Source: Acidobacteriota bacterium
Lineage (GTDB): Bacteria; Acidobacteriota; Terriglobia; Acidiferrales; UBA7541
Length of the DNA: 64,000 nucleotides
Assembly (NCBI GenBank): GCA_003223245.1
Contig: QHYI01000109.1
Location: 62,001 to 126,000, forward strand
Direction: 5' to 3'
Every line of letters begins with the position of its first letter. Position 1 is the stretch's first letter. Shown here one piece after another: positions 21,671-31,333 of the stretch. The translations under genes were made by a program, and so were the position numbers. Under the pieces are notes generated by a model that was given only the letters and a program-made list of their open reading frames with translations, did not search any database and had not been told where the DNA came from.

Positions 21671-22843
21671 ATGGCCAAATTTGGCGGAGTGGATTTTATC
21701 GATTTCGATTCGCAATTGAACGACGAGGAAAAACTCGTCCGCCAAACCGCGCGCGAATTTGTCGAAAACGAAGTCATTCCCATCATTGAGAAGCACAGCC
21801 GCGAAGCCACTTTCCCCATGCACTTGATTCCGCAGCTCGGCGAGCTCGGCTTTTTTGGCGCCAATCTCCACGGCTACGGCTGCGCGGGTATGTCGAACGT
21901 TGCTTACGGTTTGATGACGCAAGAACTCGAGCGGGGTGACTCCGGGCTGCGCAGTTTTGTTTCCGTTCAGGGCGCGTTAGTGATGTATCCGATTTATTCC
22001 TACGGTAGCGACACGCAGAAAAACAAATGGCTGCCGCTCCTGCAGCAGGGCAAAGCCATCGGTTGCTTCGGGCTCACCGAGCCGCAGTTCGGTTCGAATC
22101 CTGGCGGCATGCTCACGCGCGCGGTGAAAAAAGGCTCGAAGTACCTTCTAAACGGCGAAAAAATGTGGATCACCAACGGCTCCATCGCCGATGTGGCGGT
22201 TGTCTGGGCCAAGGGCGAAGACGACAAAGTCCGCGGTTTCCTCGTAGAAAAGGGCACGCGCGGCTACAAAGCCTGGGATGTGCACGGCAAATGGTCATTG
22301 CGCGCGTCAATCACCTCCGGCTTATCCTTCAGCGACTGCGAAATCCCCGAAGAGAATTTGCTCCCCGGCGTCGTAGGCCTGAAAGGTCCGCTGAGCTGCT
22401 TGAACCAGGCGCGCTACGGCATCGGCTGGGGCGCTCTGGGCGCAGCGATGGCCTGTTATGACACCGCGCTGCAATATGCGAAGACGCGCAAACAATTTGC
22501 CAACAAGCCCATCGCTTCACACCAGCTCGTCCAGGAGAAGCTCGCCTGGATGATTACCGAAATCGTGAAAGGCCAATTGCTCGCACTGCACGTCGGCCGT
22601 CTCAAAGACGAAAACAAAGTCGATCCTTCGCACATTTCCATGCTGAAAATGAACAACGTCGCGACGGCGCTCGAAACCGCGCGCAAAGCCCGCGATATTC
22701 TTGGTGCCAACGGCATCGTCGACGACTACTGCATCATGCGCCACATGAACAACCTTGAAAGCGTGTACACCTACGAAGGCACCAACGACATTCACAAACT
22801 GGTGATCGGCGAGCGCGTTACGGGCATCTCCGCCTTTGTGTGA
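21671..22843 (+). CDS. Acyl-CoA dehydrogenase, glutaryl-CoA dehydrogenase-like
   Basis: This is a 390-residue flavoprotein of the acyl-CoA dehydrogenase fold. GCFGLTEPQFGSNPGGM is the FAD/substrate segment, KMWITNGSIADVAVVWAK the second conserved block, and Glu369 in TYEGTNDIH the catalytic base. The YEGTND context, rather than YEGA, is that of glutaryl-CoA dehydrogenases, which oxidise and decarboxylate glutaryl-CoA in lysine and aromatic breakdown. No partner pathway gene is adjacent, so substrate assignment is tentative. Confidence 0.85.
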   Translation: MAKFGGVDFIDFDSQLNDEEKLVRQTAREFVENEVIPIIEKHSREATFPMHLIPQLGELGFFGANLHGYGCAGMSNVAYGLMTQELERGDSGLRSFVSVQGALVMYPIYSYGSDTQKNKWLPLLQQGKAIGCFGLTEPQFGSNPGGMLTRAVKKGSKYLLNGEKMWITNGSIADVAVVWAKGEDDKVRGFLVEKGTRGYKAWDVHGKWSLRASITSGLSFSDCEIPEENLLPGVVGLKGPLSCLNQARYGIGWGALGAAMACYDTALQYAKTRKQFANKPIASHQLVQEKLAWMITEIVKGQLLALHVGRLKDENKVDPSHISMLKMNNVATALETARKARDILGANGIVDDYCIMRHMNNLESVYTYEGTNDIHKLVIGERVTGISAFV

Positions 22844-22854
22844 GGCCTCCTTCG

Positions 22855-23250
22855 TTAGCTTCCACCCCACACGACATTCACATCGTATTTTTCAAATTCG
22901 CGGTCCGCGGTCAGGATAGTCATCCCCTCGGCTTGCGCTTGCGCGATCAACAGGCGATCAAATGGGTCCTGATGATGCCACGGCAGAGAGTGAACTTTTA
23001 GGGCGTGATGCTGAAAAATGGGCAGTGCCTGAATGGCTTGCTCCGAAAGGCGCTTGGGGATATAGGTTTCCGGGGCATCGGGTAATCGCAATTTCCCGAG
23101 GGAGGCCTTGATGCTGATTTCCCAGGCGCTGGCTGCGGAAAAATAAACTTCCTGACTGCTATCAACCAGCAACTCACGTCCTTTGCGGCTTAACCGCTCG
23201 ACTCGCCCGACGCTCCATAACCACACCGCCGTATCCAGTAAGTATTTCAT
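22855..23250 (-). CDS. vapC: PIN-domain toxin, VapC-like
   Basis: This 131-residue PIN ribonuclease is the probable toxin of a type II pair. It has the four acidic residues of the fold: Asp6 in LLDTAVWLW, Glu in SAASAWEISIKA, Asp in PFDRLLIAQA and Asp in LTADREFEKY. Its start overlaps the antitoxin stop by four bases (23247-23250), so the two are translationally coupled. The WEISIK context is typical of the VapC subgroup paired with Phd/YefM antitoxins. Confidence 0.88.
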   Translation of the reverse strand: MKYLLDTAVWLWSVGRVERLSRKGRELLVDSSQEVYFSAASAWEISIKASLGKLRLPDAPETYIPKRLSEQAIQALPIFQHHALKVHSLPWHHQDPFDRLLIAQAQAEGMTILTADREFEKYDVNVVWGGS

Positions 23251-23528
23251 GTGCGACGTTTCGGCGCCTTCTTTGCACGGGACCGTTTTGCTGTTCCGCC
23301 GCCAAGGAAGCCCGCGAGTACATCTGCGGGTAACGGAGCGTCAAAATCATCAGCGATGTAAATGGAATCGCGATCCATCCCGAGTGGCCTCGGCGAACCT
23401 TCCGCTCGCGCCGGTACTAAGCGCGCCACGGGCACGCCGGCACGGGCGATGGTAATCTCTTCTCCCTGCGCGACGCGGCGAAGGATGCGGGAGAGGTGTG
23501 TTTTGGCCTGATGGATGTTGACTTTCAT
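23247..23528 (-). CDS. Antitoxin, Phd/YefM family
   Basis: The 93-residue protein has an N-terminal DNA-binding domain with the family signature VNIHQAKTHLSRILRRVAQG, then EEITIARAGVPVARLVP. The C-terminal part (ADDFDAPLPADVLAGFLGG) should bind and neutralise the toxin, and the tail is basic. The gene lies just upstream of the VapC-like toxin and just downstream of repeated palindromes that look like its operator. Confidence 0.88.
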   Translation of the reverse strand: MKVNIHQAKTHLSRILRRVAQGEEITIARAGVPVARLVPARAEGSPRPLGMDRDSIYIADDFDAPLPADVLAGFLGGGTAKRSRAKKAPKRRT

Positions 23529-23539
23529 AGTCTAAGGAT

Positions 23540-23562
23540 GGACTAAGTCCATGGACTAAGTC
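23540..23562 (-). promoter_or_regulatory. Operator-like palindromes before the toxin-antitoxin pair
   Basis: GGACTAAGTCC at 23540-23550 is a palindrome with one central base, and GGACTAAGTC at 23553-23562 repeats it 13 bases on. Both lie 12-34 bases before the antitoxin start. Antitoxins of this family usually repress their own promoter through repeated palindromes; binding here is inferred. Confidence 0.6.
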
Positions 23563-23684
23563 AATGTGACCTCGTGCATCGATCCCTTCGGAAAGGCACG
23601 GCGCTGAACCGCGAATCATCATTTCGCTGGCGAATCTTGTAAGCCGGTTCCGCGCGATGTATCGTGCCTTCCGGGAGAATTTGC

Positions 23685-24992
23685 ATGCCACCTCGAACTG
23701 GATTGCGATTTCTTGCTTTTCTGGCGCTTTTCGTTCTGGCCGTAGGCGCTTCACGGCGCACCACGCATGCGCAGCCGAACCCTACGCCCGCACAGCTGAG
23801 AAACACCTCCATCAATCCCGCGAATCCAAAGATTCGCGCCGTCACCGCGTTCGTCAATCTGGACTGGCGCGACTACCAGCGGCAAATCGCCGAGGCCCTG
23901 AAAATGCTGCATCGCGCACAAGTCATCTTCGAGTCTCGCGGCTACCAGGTGCAGACCATCCGCATTGCCACGCAGCCCTTTCCGGAATACATCCAGGGCA
24001 TGAACACGCAGCAGGCCGTGGACTTTTTCAAACTGGCGGACGCGCTCGCCGAACAGCAAAAATTTGCCATGTCCATTGGCCCGGCGATGTTGAACGCCAA
24101 CGATCCCGCTTCGCAAGCCGATATGCTCGGGGACATTCTTGCCAACACGAAAAGTCTGAACGGCACGGTTGTCGTAGCCGGCGAAGACGGCGTGCGCTGG
24201 GGCGCCATCGCCGCCGCCGCGCGCGTCATGAAAAAACTCGAAACCTCCACAGAACACAGCCAAGGGAACTTTCGCTTTGCTGCGATCGCCAATGTGCCGC
24301 CCCTAGTGCCGTTTTTCCCAGCCGCGTATCAGAACGGCTTCGGCCATCAGTTTGCCATTGCCATTGAGTCTGCTCCCGTGGTGGCTGCTGCAGTCAAAGA
24401 CGTGCCAGACCTCGCCTCAGCCCGCCAGCGCATTACCGATGCACTCGCTGCTGTCGCCTTCGACATCGAGCATCACGCAGGACGCGTCGACTCTGAAACC
24501 GGCTGGACCTACATGGGCATCGACCTTTCGCCGGCGCCTTCGCCGGCGTCAAACGCCTCGATTGGCGCGGCCATCGAGGAAATGACCAAGCAGTCCTTCG
24601 GCATGAGCGGTACCCTGACTGCGGCAGCCACGATTACCGCCGCCATCAAAGACGTCAAAGTGAAGCAGACCGGCTACAACGGGCTGATGCTGCCCATCCT
24701 CGAAGATGCGCGGCTCGCGCAGCGCTGGAGCGAAGGCCGCATTTCCGTGGACGCGCTGCTCGCCTACTCCGCCGTGTGCGGCACCGGCTTGGACACCATT
24801 CCGCTGCCGGGCGACACCACCGTCGATCAGCTCTCCCTGACCATCGCGGACATGGCCAGCCTCTCGGTGAAGTGGCACAAGCCGCTCTCCGCGCGGCTGA
24901 TGCCCGTTGTCGGCAAGGGCGGGGGCGAAACTACAGACTTCAATAGCCCTTTCATCGTCAACGTGACGCTCCAGCAATTTGGCCAGAAATAG
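23685..24992 (+). CDS. DUF711 (UPF0210-like) protein with signal peptide
   Basis: The protein has 435 residues from the ATG at 23685, with GGGAG upstream. DUF711 features include IRAVTAFVNLDW, the segment AVCGTGLDTIPLPGDTTVDQL and the C-terminal KWHKPLSARLMPVVGKGGGE-type motif. The family is poorly characterised and related to glycyl-radical-like folds. Here the N-terminus is a clear export signal: basic start, hydrophobic run (FLAFLALFVLAVG), then RRTTHAQPN. The stretch after GWTYMGIDLSPAPSP matches the family's middle. An exported member is unusual as far as I know. Confidence 0.72.
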   Translation: MPPRTGLRFLAFLALFVLAVGASRRTTHAQPNPTPAQLRNTSINPANPKIRAVTAFVNLDWRDYQRQIAEALKMLHRAQVIFESRGYQVQTIRIATQPFPEYIQGMNTQQAVDFFKLADALAEQQKFAMSIGPAMLNANDPASQADMLGDILANTKSLNGTVVVAGEDGVRWGAIAAAARVMKKLETSTEHSQGNFRFAAIANVPPLVPFFPAAYQNGFGHQFAIAIESAPVVAAAVKDVPDLASARQRITDALAAVAFDIEHHAGRVDSETGWTYMGIDLSPAPSPASNASIGAAIEEMTKQSFGMSGTLTAAATITAAIKDVKVKQTGYNGLMLPILEDARLAQRWSEGRISVDALLAYSAVCGTGLDTIPLPGDTTVDQLSLTIADMASLSVKWHKPLSARLMPVVGKGGGETTDFNSPFIVNVTLQQFGQK

Positions 24993-25261
24993 GTATGGCG
25001 TAACCGCCGCTCTGGGTCGCGTAGGAGCAGTCTACTCGAGGCCACCTGCTCGTCGATTCTACCTGGGGGCAACCTCAGCTCTTCCGGTATAACAGGAATG
25101 CTTACTTACTGCGGTCTCACGCCGTGCTCCAGTCGGTCGTGCGCGATAGAAACTTGATGCCAGTGTAACGGCTGCGCCAGGCTCGATAGCAGCACTTGGA
25201 GCCGCTGGGAGCTCCGTTTTTCTTTCCGGCCTTCCATCAATCTGCAACCTGTCAGGCAGAA

Positions 25262-25639
25262 TTACCGGCCGGCTGCCCCCGCACAGCAAGGCTGGAAGTT
25301 GCTTTGCACCCGTTTGATTAGGCCCGCGAGGCGTTGAAGGTCCTGGTCATTAATCGCGATGAATTTCAAGCCCAGGCCCTTGCCTCCTTCTACGTGACGC
25401 ACCACCGCGTTTGCACGAATCTGCCCCTCGTCCGCAAGGAAGTGGAGCTTTACGGGAGCGTCAAGGTTTTCCTCGAAGGGGCATTCGATGAACACTCCGC
25501 CCAGGCCAAGATCCCGCACTCGCGAGAGGTTTTCCCGGCCGTCACAGCTCCAGAAAGCATAGACGCTTTCGCCTACTCTAGCCCGCGACGTGCGCCTGCG
25601 AAAATAGGACGCCCTTTGCCGTTCTCTTTCTCCTGACAC
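25262..25639 (-). CDS. PilZ-domain protein
   Basis: The protein has 125 residues from a GTG start at 25639, with GGGGGTGGA before it. The c-di-GMP-binding RxxxR motif is RRTSR near the N-terminus, and the second PilZ motif appears as RDLGLGGVFIEC, a D/N-x-S-x-x-G variant with Gly at the Ser position. KGLGLKFIAI is the closing strand. It probably binds cyclic di-GMP, perhaps weakly given the variant motif, to influence motility or surface functions. No partner gene is adjacent. Confidence 0.75.
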   Translation of the reverse strand: MSGERERQRASYFRRRTSRARVGESVYAFWSCDGRENLSRVRDLGLGGVFIECPFEENLDAPVKLHFLADEGQIRANAVVRHVEGGKGLGLKFIAINDQDLQRLAGLIKRVQSNFQPCCAGAAGR

Positions 25640-25892
25640 TCCACCCCCCGCATATCAAACTTGCCAATGGACACACGCTTGAGAAGGACCTTGCAACGAA
25701 AGGGATAATCGGGAGCCCAAAGAAAAGCAATTCGGTCGAATCCTTAAAGCTCAATCGGGTAAAGACCCATGCGGCAGCCTGCTAGAGCGGCCGCTTTTCG
25801 GTCACAGCAGTGCCAACTTTCGTGCATGCCTACGATTAAGGTTTCCCGAGAGTCGGGGCAGAGCCTGGAAGCGTCTTCTGACGGTCTCGAGC
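25640..25892. other. Intergenic stretch
   Basis: No gene, promoter or repeat is convincing between the PilZ start and the TolC remnant. Confidence 0.4.
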
Positions 25893-26800
25893 CTACCTCG
25901 GCGCTGCAATGGTGAAGGCCAGCACCAGCTGTGTCAGGCGGTACTGATAAGTAGCGTCAGCGTCGGCGATGTCCGCTTCGGTTTTTTGGAGCTCGGCTTG
26001 AGTAAGTTCCACAATAGAGGCGAGGCCGACATTGTAACGGCCTTGCGCGAGGTCGAGAGCGAGAGCGGCCTGCTCGCGAAGCTGCTGGGTGACGGACAGG
26101 CGCTCGTAGGCACGATTGATGTCTTGCCAGGAAACGCGGACGTCGCGAGAAATCCTGTCTTGAAGATCGCGGAGCCTCTGGCGATCGGCCTCGGTTTGGA
26201 GGTCCGCAGCTTTAGCCCGGGCGTTGTAGAGGAAGCCGTTAAACACGGGGATGTTGACGTTGACGCCCACGGCGCCGTAGCAGTTGGGGGTAATGTGATT
26301 GTCGCGCACGGGTGTGTCACCGGCGACGCCCAGGGCGTTGACCGAGGGCATCCAAAGATCGTGTTCGGCCCTGCCTAATTTTTCCGCGGATGACGGTTCA
26401 AATTGCAACGCTTTGATTTCGGGGCGCTGCTCGAGGGCTTGCTGGATCAGCGGCTGCACGTCGGCAGCGGGAGGCGTGAGCGCGCCGGTTTCCTCCACGA
26501 GTTGGAAATTTTGCTCCGTGGGATAGCCGAGAACCGACGAAAGACCGGCAAGGGCAGCCTGGTAGTTATTCCGTGCTTCCAGCAAAAGAAGTTTGGCGCG
26601 GTCCAGCTCGACTTTGGAGAAGCTCAAATCGATTTCCGACTTGAGCTTCGCGGCGACTAAGGCCTGCACTTGATCCACCAGAGTTTGCCGGGCATGCACG
26701 GTGTCTTCCGCGACGCGGACCAAGGCCTGGGTGTCCAGCGAATTGTAAAAAGCCTGATCGACTGCCAAAAGAATGTCTGCGCGCGTGGCGGCAGCATTTC
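25893..26800 (-). pseudogene. TolC-family outer-membrane efflux protein, N-terminally truncated
   Basis: The readable part (from RADILLAVDQAFYNSLDTQA to the stop) covers roughly the C-terminal two thirds of a TolC-type efflux protein: repeated helix/strand blocks such as AQTLVDQVQAL, LAGLSSVLGYPTEQNFQL, VNVNIPVFNGFLYNARAKAA and QGRYNVGLASIVELTQAELQ. Normally TolC proteins have 420-480 residues with a signal peptide and a first repeat; these are missing. Immediately upstream, in another frame, is the start of an efflux adaptor protein, so an internal deletion joined the two genes. Confidence 0.75.
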
Positions 26801-27145
26801 TTGGCCTTCCTTCACATGTGAGCCGACGTCCACGTAAATCGCCTTGATGTAACCGGCAACTTTGGCGTGCACATCCACGTCTTGAAACGGCTTGAACTCT
26901 CCCGAGATTTTCAGAGTGTTAGCGATGGTGCGACGCTCGACACGCACCACGGCGGCGGGAGGATCCGCCGACGATACCGAGGGGTCATGGTCATCCGCCT
27001 TTGTAGGCGTGTGTCCATACCATCGCCACGCAAGCAACACGCCTGCGACAACAATGGCGACAAACAACCAATTCTTTTTTCCGTCATATCCACATCCGTC
27101 GCAGGCATCCGGCCCGGAAAGCAAGCCCTTGCGGGTTCCTGACAC
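26795..27145 (-). pseudogene. Membrane-fusion (HlyD/RND adaptor) protein, 5' fragment
   Basis: About 118 residues remain: a membrane anchor (about 28-44, LFVAIVVAGVLLAWRWYG), then VVRVERRTIANTLKISGEFK, and PFQDVDVHAKVAGYIKAIYV, DVGSHVKEGQ. This is the typical first half-motif of an RND adaptor. After GQEM the sequence switches to TolC coding in a different frame, so the rest of the adaptor, the pump gene expected between, and the TolC start appear deleted. The remnant cannot be functional. Confidence 0.75.
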
Positions 27146-27376
27146 CGGCAGAATTTTGCAGGGCCTAAACGACCGAGTTACACCGGTCTCATTCCAGAAC
27201 CGAAAAAGAACCCAATCAGGTCAGCGCAGGAAAAACAGTCAGCGAACGGGCGGCGGCCGGAACCACCGGCCGGGACCGAAAAACTGCTGCGAGAAGTGGG
27301 GGGGTGGAAGGCACAACCAAGAAAAACTTGGCTGTAAGATCGGGCAGTGGCAAAGCGATCGCCGCTTCGGCGGAGA

Positions 27377-27601
27377 TTACTGCCGGGAAAAGGTTGCACC
27401 CATCCGTAGGAGAGAATGCTGCATTTCGGAAGCGCCCACAGTCGCACGATGACTAGCTGGATGGCAGACTTCCAGGTTGTGCCCAGAGCGCGGAGCAGCG
27501 AAGAAAGGGTTAAAGAGCAGAAGAGTTGCGAGGACCAGACAGACCCAGCGGTATCGTCCTAAAAGCACAATTGTTCCCGGACAATAAAGAGAAATTTCCA
27601 T
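27377..27601 (-). pseudogene. Possible decayed small secreted protein upstream of the efflux remnant
   Basis: A 74-residue frame from 27601 has a membrane or signal segment (MEISLYCPGTIVLLGRYRWV, CLVLATLLLFNPFFAAP) then HNLEVCHPASHRATVGASEM. Past its TAA stop the same frame continues with PPPHFSQQFFGPGRWFRPPP before another stop, suggesting a longer protein with a premature stop. The pairing with an efflux remnant suggests a leader gene of the former operon. The rest of 27146-27732 holds nothing I recognise. Confidence 0.3.
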
Positions 27602-27732
27602 CCTGAACTCTTCTAGAACGATAGTAGGACGGCCCCGCGGGGTCAAGAGGTTGCCAGAATCGAGTTTCTTTCTCGTTGACGGGGGAAGGGGGACCGGGGC
27701 CAGGGGTGCACCGATCCCCCCAGGTAGGACAT

Positions 27733-28509
27733 TTAGGTGAAGATCAGGTGGTCAGTATGGCCGCCGGGAGTCACATCTGAATGAAGCACTCGTGAATTCT
27801 TCGTGACGTTCGACTCTCGAAGGCCGCCCACACCGCGGCCGTGACGCACGTCAAGGCCGCGAACCCAGAAAATGATGTCCTCCGCAATGTTGGTCGCATG
27901 GTCGGCAATGCGTTCCAGATGGCGAGTCGCCAGAACAAACTGAAGATTTGGGCTGACGGATTTCGGCTCGCCAGTCATGTCCTGAAGCAGATGTTCAAAA
28001 ATACGATCGCGATACTTATCGACGACGTCGTCACTTTCCAAAACGGTGGTTGCCATTTCAACATTGCGAGAAATCAGCGCACCGAGGCTCTGAGCGACCA
28101 TGACGCGCACGGCGGAGGCCATGGGGGAAAGCTCTTCCGGGATTTGCGCGCCGGGCATATCCCGAAGAGAAACAACTCTCTCGGCCAAGTTTACCGCGAG
28201 GTCTCCGATGCGCTCGAGATCGTTGTTCAGCTTTAATGCAGCCACAATCAAGCGCAAATCCTCTTCGGGAAGCGAGCCTTGGCGAAGCAGGCGGATGGCG
28301 TGCTCATCGATGATAACTTCCATTTCGTTGATGCGCGGCTCAAGAAGGAACACCTGACCAGGGAGAGCGGCAGTCTGGGGACTGTCAAGGCCGACAATAG
28401 CGTCCAGCGCGCGGTTCATGGTGCTTTCGACGGTGCGCGCCATGGAAACCAGATAATTCATGAGCGTGTCGAGCATAATCGGTTCAGTGAGTCGCGTGGT
28501 AGTGGCCAT
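27733..28509 (-). CDS. phoU: Phosphate-transport accessory regulator PhoU
   Basis: The 258-residue protein has the two three-helix PhoU repeats, recognisable by [19 protein letters not shown] and [20 protein letters not shown], each with the conserved E-R-I-(G/A)-D metal-binding motif. PhoU links phosphate transport to PhoR and keeps the Pho regulon off when phosphate is plentiful. It lies downstream of phoR on the same strand, so phoB-phoR-phoU may be one operon. The pst transporter genes are not in the window. Confidence 0.93.
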   Translation of the reverse strand: MATTTRLTEPIMLDTLMNYLVSMARTVESTMNRALDAIVGLDSPQTAALPGQVFLLEPRINEMEVIIDEHAIRLLRQGSLPEEDLRLIVAALKLNNDLERIGDLAVNLAERVVSLRDMPGAQIPEELSPMASAVRVMVAQSLGALISRNVEMATTVLESDDVVDKYRDRIFEHLLQDMTGEPKSVSPNLQFVLATRHLERIADHATNIAEDIIFWVRGLDVRHGRGVGGLRESNVTKNSRVLHSDVTPGGHTDHLIFT

Positions 28510-28657
28510 CGATCTCCTTTGAATGGCACTGCCGCTTCTACACTGCCTTTCTCAGGCACATTTTGAGCAGGGAATGGTTACAGTTTGTTGACTCGATTGT
28601 GAAAAAATTGAAAAGGGCGGTGGACCATGCGGGCGCTTGTTTCTTGTTCGATTGCGG

Positions 28658-30463
28658 CTATCGAGCGAGGCGCGGCGTGGCCTGCTGCGGCGGAAACACC
28701 GGGACGGTGAAATGGAATTGCGAACCCTGCCCCACTTCGCTCTCGACCCAGATGCGGCCCCCGTGCGCTTCGACAAGATGCTTGGCGATAGAAAGCCCGA
28801 GGCCCGTGCCGCCGACTTCGCGGGAGCGCGCGACATCGACCCGGTAGAAGCGCTCAAAAATGCGGGGTTGATCGACTTGGGGGATGCCGATTCCGGTGTC
28901 GGAGACGGTGAAAGTGACTTCGTTTCCGTCGGAGGAAGCGGAAACCGCAATCTTGCCGCCGGATGGCGTGTATTGAATGGCGTTATCCAGCAGGTTCTGC
29001 AAAACCTCGGCGAGCCGGCGCCGATCGGCGGCAATATCCGGAAGAGATTCCTGCAAATTAGCGGAAACCTGGAGGTGTTTATCGGCAGCAGAGCCTTGCG
29101 TCGTCTCGAGGCAGCTTTGCACAAATTGCCGGACGCTGAGCCGGTCGACTTCCAGGTCGAGGCGGTCCGCATCCATCTTGGAAAGTTCGAGCAGATCATC
29201 GGTGAGGCGCGCGAGACGGCGCGAGTGCTCGAGAATAATCTGCAGGAAACGAATACGATTCTGCGGATCGTCCATGGCGCCGGCAAGCAGTGTTTCCGCG
29301 AAGCCCTGAATGGCAGTAAGGGGCGTTTTAAATTCGTGCGACACGTTGGCGACGAAGTCGCGGCGGACGCGTTCGAGTTTGCGCAGATCGCTGATGTCAT
29401 GCAGCACGACGACCGCGCCCGAATTTTCGGTGGCCATGACGGAGGCAACCGTTGCGGCAAAGAAACGCTGGCGAAGCGTCCCGGTAGTGATTTCCGCTTG
29501 CACACGCGACGCGCCTTTTAGAACCGCGCGAACGGCTTCGAGAAGTTCCGTTTGTCTTACGATTTCGACGAGGGACCTGCCGGGCTGTGGCGGGGCATCG
29601 AGCTCCAGGATTTCCGCAAAACCTTTGTTGGCAAAAAGCAGGCGCTCCTCGGAATTGACCACCGCTACGCCTTCCACCATGCTGTCGAGGATGGCCCTGG
29701 ACAGGTTGCGCTCCTCGGTGAGCGTGCGAATCGCGTGGTCGAGACGAGCGGCAGAATCGTTCAAGGAAACAGCGAGCGCTTCGAGGACATCTCCGGAACG
29801 GTCTGCATCGATCGGGCGAAAGTCTCCTTCCGCCACCCGGCGGGAAAAAGACTGAAGGCGCTCGACCCGGCGCGAAAATGAGCGCGAGATAAGCAGCGAA
29901 ACCAGTCCCGTAACAGAGAGCATCGCCAGCGACGAAAGCCAAAGCCGCCGCCGGAATGCCCACACCTCGTCATCCACGGTGCGAAGAGGCAGGGCAAAAC
30001 GCAAAATGACCGGAGGACCAGAGGGCATGGACAACCGGGTGGCGTAATACATCAGATCGCGATTGATCGTGACGCTGTGGCGGACAGAAAGGCCGTCGCC
30101 CTTTGCCAAGGCTTCGCGAACCTCCGGGCGCTCGGCGTGATTCTCCATGGTTTGCGGATCGGACTGCGAATCCGCCAGAACCAAACCCTGGGCAGTAATC
30201 ACCGTAACGCGGACATCGCTGGCGGCCATCCGCTTGAGCCATTCGCGGAGCGCTGGAGAAGGGGTTCGAGAAGTTGTGGAGAGCGAGGACGCAAGGGGCG
30301 GGCTGGCCATTGCGATTCGCGCGATGGCGGAGAGTTTCTCAAAACCGGCGCGCTCGTAGTCGCGGCGCAAGGTGCGCTCGGCGTAGTAATCAACGGGCAG
30401 CAGGACTGCGATTAGCAGCGCGAAAAAAGCCAAGCCGAGTTTCCAGAAAAGGTTAAGCCGCAC
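28658..30463 (-). CDS. phoR: Phosphate-regulon type sensor histidine kinase
   Basis: The protein has 601 residues from a GTG start at 30463 that overlaps the phoB end by 11 bases. A first membrane helix (about 7-27) and a periplasmic sensor region precede a second helix (about 167-190), then HAMP, a PAS domain, the dimerisation box [20 protein letters not shown] with the phospho-accepting His, and the ATP-binding domain with N-box [21 protein letters not shown] and GTGLGLSI. PhoR phosphorylates PhoB during phosphate limitation; assignment rests on pairing with phoB and phoU. Confidence 0.88.
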   Translation of the reverse strand: MRLNLFWKLGLAFFALLIAVLLPVDYYAERTLRRDYERAGFEKLSAIARIAMASPPLASSLSTTSRTPSPALREWLKRMAASDVRVTVITAQGLVLADSQSDPQTMENHAERPEVREALAKGDGLSVRHSVTINRDLMYYATRLSMPSGPPVILRFALPLRTVDDEVWAFRRRLWLSSLAMLSVTGLVSLLISRSFSRRVERLQSFSRRVAEGDFRPIDADRSGDVLEALAVSLNDSAARLDHAIRTLTEERNLSRAILDSMVEGVAVVNSEERLLFANKGFAEILELDAPPQPGRSLVEIVRQTELLEAVRAVLKGASRVQAEITTGTLRQRFFAATVASVMATENSGAVVVLHDISDLRKLERVRRDFVANVSHEFKTPLTAIQGFAETLLAGAMDDPQNRIRFLQIILEHSRRLARLTDDLLELSKMDADRLDLEVDRLSVRQFVQSCLETTQGSAADKHLQVSANLQESLPDIAADRRRLAEVLQNLLDNAIQYTPSGGKIAVSASSDGNEVTFTVSDTGIGIPQVDQPRIFERFYRVDVARSREVGGTGLGLSIAKHLVEAHGGRIWVESEVGQGSQFHFTVPVFPPQQATPRLAR

Positions 30464-31148
30464 GTGTCTCGAAAAGATACCCGGCGCCGCGTACAGTTTT
30501 CAAGTGCGTCGGGTTTTCGGGGTCGGACTCGATTTTTTCCCGGAGCCTACGCACGTAGACGTCCACGCTGCGCGGCGTGACAAAGCGGTCCGTGCCCCAG
30601 ACGGCATCCAGCAACTGATCGCGCGTGAACACGCGATTCGGGCGCGAAGCCAGGTAATAGAGCAGGCGAAACTCCAAGGTGCTGAGCACGACGGGTTTGC
30701 CAGAATGCGAAACACGATAGGAGGCCGGGTCGATGGTGAGTTTACCGATCTCGACCGCGTGCGGCACATCTGCTGCTGGTTCGGTGCGACGGAGTAGCGC
30801 CTTCACGCGAGCGATGAGTTCGCGCGGGCTGAAAGGCTTGGTCACGTAATCGTCGGCTCCCATCTCGAGCCCAACGACGCGGTCGGCTTCCTCGCCGCGG
30901 GCGGTAAGCATCAGGATGGGCAGGCGATTCAGCGATTCGTCCCGGCGAATCTCGCGGCAAATCTCAAGTCCGGAAAGTTTGGGCAGCATGAGGTCAAGAA
31001 GCAGGAGGTCCGGAGGAGTTCTCTTGAGCGTGGCGAGACCTGTGACGCCATCGTGAGCGGCGGTAACTTGAAAGCCTTCGTTGGCAAGGTTATAGCGAAC
31101 CAATTCTACGATGTCGCGATCGTCTTCGATGATGAATATGCGTTTCAT
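30453..31148 (-). CDS. phoB: Response regulator, PhoB/OmpR family
   Basis: The protein has 231 residues from the ATG at 31148. The receiver domain has the acidic pair in IIEDDRD, the phospho-Asp in LLLLDLMLP and Lys in [10 protein letters not shown]. The C-terminal winged helix contains [31 protein letters not shown] and [14 protein letters not shown], matching PhoB-type DNA-binding domains. I see no clear Pho box upstream of it. An upstream in-frame codon at 31253 is less likely than this start. Confidence 0.9.
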   Translation of the reverse strand: MKRIFIIEDDRDIVELVRYNLANEGFQVTAAHDGVTGLATLKRTPPDLLLLDLMLPKLSGLEICREIRRDESLNRLPILMLTARGEEADRVVGLEMGADDYVTKPFSPRELIARVKALLRRTEPAADVPHAVEIGKLTIDPASYRVSHSGKPVVLSTLEFRLLYYLASRPNRVFTRDQLLDAVWGTDRFVTPRSVDVYVRRLREKIESDPENPTHLKTVRGAGYLFETRAA

Positions 31149-31333
31149 ACCGAAGGAACGCCTGGTACGCCCGCCTGAAAAAAGTGTATCGTAGCCCGGC
31201 GACCGGCGATAGGAATTCGAATAATAAGGCTCACTCGAGGTTTTCTGCTGCACAACCCATTATGGCAGAAGCCGCCTTTCTCCGGATAACGTGGCGTTTA
31301 CATTTATGTGAATGGAGTGTTAAAGCGGCAAAC

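Noticed and set aside
22091-22104. GGTTCGAATCCT inside the acyl-CoA dehydrogenase gene
   Set aside because: It lies in a clear coding region with no surrounding tRNA arms.
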